NCBI RefSeq assembly: GCF_000376565.1
Contig: NZ_BARG01000037.1
Coordinates: 1-64,000 of the forward strand
DNA length: 64,000 bases
Source of the DNA: Streptomyces hokutonensis
GTDB lineage: Bacteria > Actinomycetota > Actinomycetes > Streptomycetales > Streptomycetaceae
Direction of reading: 5' to 3'
This document shows positions 41,097 to 48,980 of the stretch, in pieces. Under the pieces are notes generated by a model that was given only the letters and a program-made list of their open reading frames with translations, had not been told where the DNA came from and ran no database searches. Numbering within the stretch: position 1 is the stretch's first letter; every line of letters begins with the position of its first letter. The translations under genes were made by a program, and so were the position numbers.

Positions 41097-44020
41097 TGAC
41101 CGACCCGCTCTTCGCGCTCCGCCCCTGGGAGTCACCCGAGGTGACCTCCTGGGGGCGGTTGCCCATGTCCGCGGTCGACCGTCGACCGGATGCGGTCTCC
41201 CTCGACGGGGAGTGGCGTTTCCAGTTGCTGCCGTCGCCCGACGCGCCGGCGGCCGACGACGTATGGTCCATGGCATACGTGCCGGGTGTATGGACGATGC
41301 AGGATACGGACGACCTTCCGCAGTACACGAACGTCCGTATGCCGTATGCGGAATTCCCGCCACTGTCGCCCGCCGACAATCCGACGGGTGTCTACGAGCG
41401 GGAGATCGACATCCCCTCCGAGTGGGCAGGCCGGCGCATCGTGCTCCAGGTCGGGGCCGCCGAGAGCGTGCTGCTCGTGCACGTGGACGGGCGGCCCGTC
41501 GGCATCTCCAAGGACTCCCACCTCGCCGCCGACTTCGACCTGTCGGGCGTCGTACGTCCCGGCGCGCGGGCCACCGTACGGCTGACCGTGGTCAAGTGGT
41601 CGGACGCCTCGCACCTCGAGGACCAGGACCAGTGGTGGCACGGGGGCGTCACCCGGTCGGTGCTGCTGTACGCGACCGACCCGCTGTATCTCGCGGACCT
41701 GACCGTGCGAGCGGGCTACGACGGCGAGCTGCAGGTCGACTGCCAGGTGCGGGACGCGGGCGGGGCGCTGCCCGCCGGGTGGTGGATCAGCGGTGATCTC
41801 GACGGGCAACTCCTCGCCCAGGATGCGGAGTTCGACCGGTTCAACACCGAGGACGACCGGGTCTCCGACTTCCTCGGCGAGGCCCGGATCAGGGCCACCG
41901 TCCCCGAGGTGCGCACCTGGAACGCCGAGACGCCCGAGCTGTACGGCCTCACCGTCCGGCTGCACCGGGCCGACGGAACGGTCGCCGACACGTCGTACCG
42001 GCGCATCGGGTTCCGTGACGTGGAGATCGTCGGGCGGGATCTGCTCGTCAACGGCGAGCGGGTGTTCATCCGGGGCGTCAACCGGCACGACTTCCATCCG
42101 CTGACCGGCCGGACGGTGTCGTACGACGACATGCGGGCGGATCTGGTGCTGCTGAAGCGGTTCGGGTTCAATGCGGTGCGCACCTCGCACTATCCGAACG
42201 ACCCGGCGCTGTACGACCTCGCCGACGAGCTCGGACTGTATGTGGTCGACGAGGCGGACATCGAGTCGCACGACCACGCGCACGAGATCGCCGACGACCC
42301 GCGCTATCTGAACGCGTTCGTGGACCGGGTCTCGCGGATGGTGCTGCGCGACAAGAACCACCCGTCGATCATCGTCTGGTCGCTGGGCAACGAGTCCGAC
42401 TACGGCGCCAATCACGACGCGGCGGCCGGCTGGGTCCGCAGGCACGACCCGACCAGGCCGATCCAGTACGAGGGTGCCGCCAAGCGCGGCTGGGCCGATC
42501 CGGATCTGGCCTCCGACATCGCGTGTCCGATGTACGCGCCGCTGGAGGACTGTGTCGCGCACGCGCTGTCCGGCGAGCAGACCAAGCCGTTGATCCAGTG
42601 CGAGTACTCGCACGCGATGGGCAACAGCAACGGGACCCTCGCGGACCACTGGGCTGCCATCGAGTCAACCCCGGGTCTTCAGGGCGGCTTCATCTGGGAG
42701 TTCTGGGACCACGGAATCCTGCAGCGTGTGAGCGACGGAAGACCCACCGGCCGCGCGGGCGCCGGACTGTATGACAACGGTGTCGCCGCGCCCGGTCAAC
42801 GCTGGGCGTACGGCGGCGACTTCGGCGAGACGATCCACGACGGCGCGTTCATCGCGGACGGCGTGGTGTTTCCCGACCGCACGCCCAAGCCGGTGATGTT
42901 CGAGCACCGGGAGATCGCGGCGCCGGTGCGTATCGAGTGCTTCCGGCACGAGGGCATCGTCCTCGGCAACCACCAGCACTTCCGGGGCCTCGAATGGCTC
43001 GCCGGGACCTGGGAGTTGGCGCTAGCGGACGGTCGTACGCTGACCGCTCACGCCGAGCTGCCTGCCCTGTGCCCGGGCGAGACGGCGGCCGTACCGCTGC
43101 CGTTCGCCCTGCCGGAGGACGGCGGCGAGGCCTGGCTGACGCTGCGGGTGACCACGGCCGAGGACCAGGTGTGGGCGGCGCGCGGCACGGAGGTGTGCGC
43201 ACCCCAGGTGCTGCTGCGGGCGGCGGAGCCCGTGGCCGGTTATGCGGCGGGCGGTGGTCGGATCGAGGTCGACGGCGAGGGTCTGCTGATCCACCCGCTG
43301 CTGACGGTCGCGCCGACGCTGTCGCTGTGGCGGGCGCCCACCGACAACGACGAGTTGGGCGGGATGGCGGCGCGCTGGCGGGCCTGGGGGCTGGACTCGC
43401 TGGTCCGCAAGGTCGTCTCGGTGCGGCGGGACGGCGAGCGGGTGACGACGGTCGGCGAGTACGCGGGGGCCACGGGGGTGGTCCGGCACTGTCAGGTGTT
43501 CACCCCGGTCGCGGGCGGGGTGCGGGTCGAGGAATCGGCCGAACTGCCCGAGGAGTTCGACGACGTGGCGCGGGTGGGCACCGTGTTCGAGACGGTGCCG
43601 GGTCTTGATCTGCTGGAGTGGTTCGGCCGGGGTCCGTGGGAGTCGTACCCCGACCGCGCCGCGGGCGCGCCCGTGGGCCACCACTCGGTCCCCGTCGACG
43701 AGTTGTTCACCCCGTATCTGCGCCCGCAGGAGAGCGGTGGCCGCAACGGGGTACGGCGGTTCACGCTGTCGGCACCGGACGCCACCGGACTCACGGTCGA
43801 CCTCGACGAGCCCCGCCAGGTCTCGGTGACCCGCCACCGCGCCGAGGACCTGGCCGCCGTACGGCATCACGACGAGCTGGTGCCGCGCGCTTCCTGCGTG
43901 GTGCAACTCGACGCGGCACACCGGGGGTTGGGCACGGCCTCGTGCGGGCCCGACACCACACCGCAGTACCTCGTCGCACCGGGTGTCCATCGCTGGAGCT
44001 GGACCCTGCGCGTTCTCTGA
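41096..44020 (+). CDS. GH2 beta-galactosidase (LacZ type)
   Basis: Cytoplasmic glycosidase of 974 residues with the five-domain LacZ plan: sugar-binding jelly roll (about 40-200), immunoglobulin-like domain (200-310), catalytic barrel (310-600), and C-terminal beta domains including a bgaL small-chain domain (about 700-970). Acid/base Glu433 in SLGNESDYG and nucleophile Glu503 in IQCEYSHAMGNSNG are present. It is coupled to the importer by a one-base overlap. The true substrate may be a larger galactoside than lactose. Confidence 0.93.
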   Translation: MTDPLFALRPWESPEVTSWGRLPMSAVDRRPDAVSLDGEWRFQLLPSPDAPAADDVWSMAYVPGVWTMQDTDDLPQYTNVRMPYAEFPPLSPADNPTGVYEREIDIPSEWAGRRIVLQVGAAESVLLVHVDGRPVGISKDSHLAADFDLSGVVRPGARATVRLTVVKWSDASHLEDQDQWWHGGVTRSVLLYATDPLYLADLTVRAGYDGELQVDCQVRDAGGALPAGWWISGDLDGQLLAQDAEFDRFNTEDDRVSDFLGEARIRATVPEVRTWNAETPELYGLTVRLHRADGTVADTSYRRIGFRDVEIVGRDLLVNGERVFIRGVNRHDFHPLTGRTVSYDDMRADLVLLKRFGFNAVRTSHYPNDPALYDLADELGLYVVDEADIESHDHAHEIADDPRYLNAFVDRVSRMVLRDKNHPSIIVWSLGNESDYGANHDAAAGWVRRHDPTRPIQYEGAAKRGWADPDLASDIACPMYAPLEDCVAHALSGEQTKPLIQCEYSHAMGNSNGTLADHWAAIESTPGLQGGFIWEFWDHGILQRVSDGRPTGRAGAGLYDNGVAAPGQRWAYGGDFGETIHDGAFIADGVVFPDRTPKPVMFEHREIAAPVRIECFRHEGIVLGNHQHFRGLEWLAGTWELALADGRTLTAHAELPALCPGETAAVPLPFALPEDGGEAWLTLRVTTAEDQVWAARGTEVCAPQVLLRAAEPVAGYAAGGGRIEVDGEGLLIHPLLTVAPTLSLWRAPTDNDELGGMAARWRAWGLDSLVRKVVSVRRDGERVTTVGEYAGATGVVRHCQVFTPVAGGVRVEESAELPEEFDDVARVGTVFETVPGLDLLEWFGRGPWESYPDRAAGAPVGHHSVPVDELFTPYLRPQESGGRNGVRRFTLSAPDATGLTVDLDEPRQVSVTRHRAEDLAAVRHHDELVPRASCVVQLDAAHRGLGTASCGPDTTPQYLVAPGVHRWSWTLRVL

Positions 44021-44089
44021 ACCCATCGGTTCGGAACTTCCCGGCTTCGAACTCCCCAGCTTTCACGAGCACTTACCCACGGAGCACAC

Positions 44090-45943
44090 GTGTGTACTTC
44101 GCATGACCACGACGACGAACAGTGCGAGAGCGCCCAGGCCGGTGCCGGGCGACGCAACTTCCTGCGGGCCACCGCGCTGCTCGGTGCGGCCGCCACGGCC
44201 GGTGTCGCGCTGCCGGGCGTCGCCGAGGCGGCACCGAACTCGGCTTCCACGAAGGCCAGTTGGCGGCCCGACACCGACAGCCGGCGCTTCACGCTCGCCG
44301 TGATGCCGGACACCCAGTACCTCTTCGACGGGCCGAGCATCGACAAGGCGCCGATCGAGGCCTCGCTGCGCTATCTCCTGGAGCACGGCAAGGACGACAA
44401 CATCGTCTTCCTTTCCCACCTGGGCGACCTGACGCAGAACGGGGCCGTGCCCGAATTCGCCGCCATCGGGGAGGCGTTCAGGCTGCTGGACCGGCGGGGC
44501 GTCGGCTACAGCGTGCTGGCGGGCAATCACGACATCAAGTCGTCGACGGACGACCAGCGCGGGGCGTCGCCCTATCTGGACGCGTTCGGCCCTCAGCGGT
44601 TCAAGAACAAGTCCACGTTCGGCGGGGCCTCTTCGGACGGCTACAACACGTACCACGTGTTCCGGGCGGCCGGTCGGGAGTGGCTCGTGCTGGCGCTGGA
44701 CTGGCGCCTGTCGGCGAAGGGCTACGCGTGGGCGAAGGACGTCATCGCGCAGCACCCGAAGACGCCGGTGATCCTCACCACGCACGAACTGGTCGTGGAC
44801 GACGACACGTTGTCGGACTACGGGCAGAAGCTGTGGGACCAGCTCATCGCGGACCACGACCAGATCTTCCTGACCCTGAACGGCCACTACTGGCCGGCCC
44901 GTCGGGCGACGCGCAAGAACACGGCCGGCAACGACGTCCACTTGCATCTGACGAACTATCAGAACCGGTATTTCGGCGGCGCGGCGATGATCCGCCTCTA
45001 CCACTTCGACCTGGACCGCGACGTCATCGACGTGGAGACGGTGTCGCCGTGGATCCTGGGCCGGGCGGCGAAGGGCCTCAACGAGCTGGAGCGGCAGGAG
45101 ATCGAACTCAGCGGCGACGCCGACCGGTTCTCCGTCGACATCGACTTCGCGGACCGCTTCGCGGGCTTCGACCCGGTGCCGGTCCGCGCGGCGCGCCCCG
45201 CGTCCAAGATGCTGATCCCGGGCACGGCCGCCTACTGGCGCTTCGAGTCCCCGGTCTCCGGCTCCGGCACCGTCCGTGACCTGTCCGGCCGCGGCAACGA
45301 CCTCACCGTGGTCTCCGTGAACGGCGGCACCCTCGGCTGGTCGGCCGACCACCACCCCGACCAACCGGGCCACGGCAGCCTGGAGTTCACGGGCTACAAG
45401 TCCCCGCTCAAGGGCGCGTACCTGCGGACCGTCGACGGCGCGCCGCTCAACTCGGCGACGTTCAGGGACGGTTACACCATCGAGGCGTTCTACTGGCTGC
45501 CCGCGGACTGGAACGCCTCGCACAACGCCTGGGCCGGTCTGGTCAGCCGCACGGGCCGCAACGGCTCGGTCGGCACGGTGACGGACGACCCCGACGAGCC
45601 GCTCGCGACCCTGTCGCTGTCCGACGGGCCGGGCCCGCAGTGGGCCGTACACCCCCTGAACCAGCAGCAGTTGGCCACCAACTGGGGCGACGAGACCGAC
45701 CCCGAGATCTGGTGGCACCTCGCCGTCGTCAACGACGGACGGCACACCACGATGTACGTCCAGGGCTGCCCTGTGGCCCGCAACCCGCACGCCCCCGCGA
45801 TCGGCATCGCCTCCTCCGGACAGCCGTGGCTGCTCGGCGGCTACGAGTACGCGGACAAGATCGACCAGATCCTGCACGGCCGCCTCGGCGACGTCCGGAT
45901 CGTCTCCCGGGCGCTGCCCGTGACCTCCTTCATGACCCACTGA
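44090..45943 (+). CDS. Tat-exported calcineurin-like phosphoesterase with LamG-like domain
   Basis: Exported protein of 617 residues. A Tat signal (RRNFLRATALLGAAATAG, about 21-38) is followed by a metallophosphoesterase domain (about 60-330) with metal blocks VMPDTQYL, SHLGDLTQNG, LAGNHDI, TTHE and NGHYWP. A C-terminal concanavalin/LamG-like beta-sandwich (about 375-617, starting AYWRFE) probably binds a carbohydrate. The GTG has GGAG 5 bases upstream. It lies 69 bases after GH2 and 27 before the PHP gene, which suggests outside-the-cell dephosphorylation of a glycan before import (inference). Confidence 0.87.
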   Translation: MCTSHDHDDEQCESAQAGAGRRNFLRATALLGAAATAGVALPGVAEAAPNSASTKASWRPDTDSRRFTLAVMPDTQYLFDGPSIDKAPIEASLRYLLEHGKDDNIVFLSHLGDLTQNGAVPEFAAIGEAFRLLDRRGVGYSVLAGNHDIKSSTDDQRGASPYLDAFGPQRFKNKSTFGGASSDGYNTYHVFRAAGREWLVLALDWRLSAKGYAWAKDVIAQHPKTPVILTTHELVVDDDTLSDYGQKLWDQLIADHDQIFLTLNGHYWPARRATRKNTAGNDVHLHLTNYQNRYFGGAAMIRLYHFDLDRDVIDVETVSPWILGRAAKGLNELERQEIELSGDADRFSVDIDFADRFAGFDPVPVRAARPASKMLIPGTAAYWRFESPVSGSGTVRDLSGRGNDLTVVSVNGGTLGWSADHHPDQPGHGSLEFTGYKSPLKGAYLRTVDGAPLNSATFRDGYTIEAFYWLPADWNASHNAWAGLVSRTGRNGSVGTVTDDPDEPLATLSLSDGPGPQWAVHPLNQQQLATNWGDETDPEIWWHLAVVNDGRHTTMYVQGCPVARNPHAPAIGIASSGQPWLLGGYEYADKIDQILHGRLGDVRIVSRALPVTSFMTH

Positions 45944-45970
45944 CAGCCCTCCAGAGGACTCCCCAAGATC

Positions 45971-47644
45971 ATGACCGAGCAGCAGCTGCCCACCTGGGCC
46001 GACCCGTCCGTCTCCCCCGCCGCCCTCGACGCGCAGGGCGTCTCCCGCCGCCAACTCCTGCGCCGCGCGGGCCTGTTCGGCGCCGCGTTCACCCTCGGCG
46101 CGGGCCCGCTCGCCACGCCCGCGGTGGCGGCCGGGCGGGGCTACGGCGGCAACGACCCGCGCCTCGCCTACCTCGTCGGCGACCACCACGTGCACTCGGT
46201 GTACAGCCACGACGCCAAGTACACGTTCTCCCAGCAGGCGAAGGCCGCCGCGCAGTACGGCCTCGACTGGATGGTGTTCAACGAGCACTCCAACTTCGGA
46301 CACGCCAACTACGGCGCCGAGTTGGAGCACGCCGAGATCCTCAAGGCCCGCGCCGAGAACCCGCGCCAGCTGATCTTCCAGGGCCTGGAGTGGTACATCC
46401 CGGCCGCCGAGCACTGCACGATCTTCGCCGCGCCCGGCCGCCACGAGGTCGATCTCCTCACGCAGTTCGAACTCGCCTACGACGGCAAGCTGCTGGGCTA
46501 CACCGAGGGCTCGGCCGGTGCCACGGACACCGCCCGCAACGAGGCCCACGCCGTCAAGGCCATCAAGTGGCTTGCGGAGCAACGTCGTTCGGGCTACGTC
46601 GACGACATCCTCGTGCTCGCCAACCACCCGCTGCGCCTGGGCATCGACTCCCCGCACGAGATGCGGGCCTGGCGGGACGCGGCCCCCGAGATCATGATCG
46701 GCATGGAGGGCGCGCCCGGCGCCCAGGGCGCGGCCCTCCCCGGCTGGCGTGGCGCCACGTCCATCCGCGGCGAGTACGAGAACAAGCCGTCGGCGCAGTC
46801 CTGGGCGGGCTATCCGGCGGACGCGTATGTGACGTACGGCGGGTTCGACTGGGCGACGGCTACCGTCGGCGGGCTGTGGGACTCGATGCTGGCCGAGGGC
46901 CGGCTGTTCTCGATCACCACCAACTCCGACAACCACCGTACGGTCTACGACACTTGGGCCAACGGCGCCTGGCCCGCCGGGCAGAACTTCGACAACACCG
47001 GGAAGCTGCCCGACCCGGTGCAGACCGGGACCCCGCAGCCCGGCAGCGACTTCTGGCCCGGCGAGTTCAGCCGCACGCATGTGGGCGTGACCCGCTACGG
47101 CTACGGCGCGGTGATGGCGGGGATGCGCGCGGGCCGGGTCTGGGTCGACCACGGGCATCTGCTGGACGGGCTCGACGTGCGTCTGAAGCGGGACTGCGAC
47201 GGCGGCCGGGGTGTCACGCTGGGCGGCCGCCTGCGGGTCCGCAAGGGCGAGAGGCTCACGCTGAACGTCACCGTGACGACGGCCTCGCGGCCCAACGCCC
47301 AGGGAATCCTCCCGGAGTTGGCGCACGTGGACGTGATCCGGGGTGCGGTGCGCGGCGCGGTGTCCGACCGGGACGCGTGGCGGGCACCGGACACGAAGGT
47401 CGTGCGTACGGCCGACGTGAGCGGCCGCAAGGGGACGTACACGCTGCGCATCCCGGTGACAGTCGGGGACGAGCCGTTCTACCTGCGGCTGCGCGGCAGC
47501 GACGGCGAGCGGCACGGCGCGGGCTACCTCGGCGCCTCCGTCGACCCGCACGGCCCGATCCCCCACGAGCCCGGAAACGGTGACCCGTGGGCCGACACAT
47601 GGTTCTATTCCAACCCCATCTTCGTCGACCTGGCAGGTAACTGA
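45971..47644 (+). CDS. Tat-exported PHP-domain (phosphoesterase-like) protein
   Basis: Exported protein of 557 residues with a Tat signal (SRRQLLRRAGLFGAAFTLG, about 25-43) and a PHP-type metal-dependent hydrolase domain. Metal ligands are visible in GDHHVHSVYSHD (about 70-81), NEHSNFGH, a conserved Glu in FQGLEWY, LANHPLR and TNSDNH. PHP domains are usually cytoplasmic phosphatases or polymerase-associated proofreading domains, so an exported copy is notable. Its C-terminal 150 residues are beta-rich. It overlaps the next gene by one base. Probably part of the same glycan-processing set. Confidence 0.85.
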   Translation: MTEQQLPTWADPSVSPAALDAQGVSRRQLLRRAGLFGAAFTLGAGPLATPAVAAGRGYGGNDPRLAYLVGDHHVHSVYSHDAKYTFSQQAKAAAQYGLDWMVFNEHSNFGHANYGAELEHAEILKARAENPRQLIFQGLEWYIPAAEHCTIFAAPGRHEVDLLTQFELAYDGKLLGYTEGSAGATDTARNEAHAVKAIKWLAEQRRSGYVDDILVLANHPLRLGIDSPHEMRAWRDAAPEIMIGMEGAPGAQGAALPGWRGATSIRGEYENKPSAQSWAGYPADAYVTYGGFDWATATVGGLWDSMLAEGRLFSITTNSDNHRTVYDTWANGAWPAGQNFDNTGKLPDPVQTGTPQPGSDFWPGEFSRTHVGVTRYGYGAVMAGMRAGRVWVDHGHLLDGLDVRLKRDCDGGRGVTLGGRLRVRKGERLTLNVTVTTASRPNAQGILPELAHVDVIRGAVRGAVSDRDAWRAPDTKVVRTADVSGRKGTYTLRIPVTVGDEPFYLRLRGSDGERHGAGYLGASVDPHGPIPHEPGNGDPWADTWFYSNPIFVDLAGN

Positions 47645-48486
47645 TGAAGCGTCAACTCACCGTCCTCGCCGCCTTATTGGGTGCTTTCACGCTCGGCGTG
47701 AGCATCTCCTCGGCCGCCGCCGCGACCACCTGGGCGGAGACCGGCACGGCCTACACCGACAGTCTCGGCGGCGGTGAGGGCGTCGCGTCCCGTGCGGACG
47801 GCTCGCTGCTGTACCGCGGGCTGGCGTCCATTCCGCTGGATCTGCGCGTCCAGGGCTGGAACCACATCGGTGACCCCGACATCGCGAACGGCTACGTCTT
47901 CGACGCCTACCAGGCCGCCGACACGGGCACGTCGAAGATGTTCGCGGTCACCACGCCGTCCGGGACGCGCTACACGTACGTCCACCCGCTCGACTCGGGC
48001 GAGAAGATCAACAACTCGTTCGACGCCATCTCGCCGGACACGCAGTGGATGGTGTCGGGCGAGTGGGGCGACCAGTCCAGACTCCAGGTCTTCCCCACTC
48101 CCCTGCTCAACCCGTCCACTCCGGCGACGGGCGGCACGCTGCCGCAGGCCGGGCAGATCACCCTGGACAGGACGGTCAACGACATCCAAGGCTGCGACTT
48201 CGTGACGGACACCCGGCTGGTGTGCGTCTCGGACGACGCGTCGGGGACCAAGTTCCCCGAGATCCGCCCGCTCCTCCAGGTCGACCTGCCGCACAAGCTG
48301 GACGGCCGGCCGATCACCGGCACGGTCACGAGCCTGTTCGCGCTGCCCCAACGCAGCATCTGCACGGGCACGTTCGAGGCCGAGGGCGTCGACTACGACG
48401 TGAACAGCGGGACGTTGCGCGCCGAGGTGGTCCAGCCGGGCGTGTGCGTGGTGTCGACCAGCGTGTACTCGTACAAGCAGCAGTAG
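47644..48486 (+). CDS. Secreted protein of unknown function
   Basis: Protein of 280 residues with a Sec signal peptide (about 1-27, ending SSAAA) and a beta-rich mature domain with repeated strand-turn segments (WNHIGDPDIANGYVFDAYQ, SPDTQWMVSGEWGDQS), which could form a small beta-propeller. Four Cys near 182-276 may pair. I do not recognise the family. It overlaps the PHP gene by one base, so it is translated with it and probably shares its substrate. Confidence 0.75.
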   Translation: MKRQLTVLAALLGAFTLGVSISSAAAATTWAETGTAYTDSLGGGEGVASRADGSLLYRGLASIPLDLRVQGWNHIGDPDIANGYVFDAYQAADTGTSKMFAVTTPSGTRYTYVHPLDSGEKINNSFDAISPDTQWMVSGEWGDQSRLQVFPTPLLNPSTPATGGTLPQAGQITLDRTVNDIQGCDFVTDTRLVCVSDDASGTKFPEIRPLLQVDLPHKLDGRPITGTVTSLFALPQRSICTGTFEAEGVDYDVNSGTLRAEVVQPGVCVVSTSVYSYKQQ

Positions 48487-48510
48487 GCAAGCGGTAGTTG
48501 CGGCTGGAGG

Positions 48511-48966
48511 TCAGGCGTAGAACCGCGAGAGACTCTGCAGGACGGCGGCGGGCTTCGGCCCGCCGTCGATCTCTATCGTCCCGTCGACGGCGATCTGCAC
48601 CCCGCCCGGTACGTCCTCGACCGACGCGAGCTTGGCGACCAGCCGGATGCGCGAGCCGACCTTCACCGGTGCGGGGAAACGCACCTTGTTCAGGCCGTAG
48701 TTGACCTTCGTGGACACGCCCTCGACGTCCAGCAGCTCGGTGAAGAGCGGGATGAAGAGGGAGAGGGTGAGATAGCCGTGCGCGATGGGTGCGCCGAAGG
48801 GGCCGGCCGCGGCCCTCTCCGGGTCGACGTGGATCCACTGGTGGTCGCCGGTCGCGTCGGCGAACGTGTTGATGCGTTCCTGGGTGATCTCGATCCACTC
48901 GCTGGTGCCCAGGTCGCTGCCCGCGAGCTTCTTGAGTTCGTCGAGGCCGTTGACGGTGATGCCCAT
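48511..48966 (-). CDS. MaoC-like hot-dog hydratase
   Basis: Protein of 151 residues with the single hot-dog MaoC fold: FADATGDHQWIHVD (about 33-46, with the catalytic Asp and His of R-hydratases), then GAPIAHGYLTLSL. It should hydrate an enoyl-CoA or act as a thioester-processing dehydratase. ATG 48966 matches the family start. It is last in a block with a CoA ligase, amidohydrolase and SDR, 14 bases after the ligase stop. Confidence 0.9.
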   Translation of the reverse strand: MGITVNGLDELKKLAGSDLGTSEWIEITQERINTFADATGDHQWIHVDPERAAAGPFGAPIAHGYLTLSLFIPLFTELLDVEGVSTKVNYGLNKVRFPAPVKVGSRIRLVAKLASVEDVPGGVQIAVDGTIEIDGGPKPAAVLQSLSRFYA

Positions 48967-48980
48967 ATCGCTTTCCCTAC

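Noticed and set aside
44063..47566. 1167-codon open frame opposite the two exported phosphoesterases
   Set aside because: The plus-strand proteins have Tat signals and metal motifs; the antisense translation is compositionally biased.
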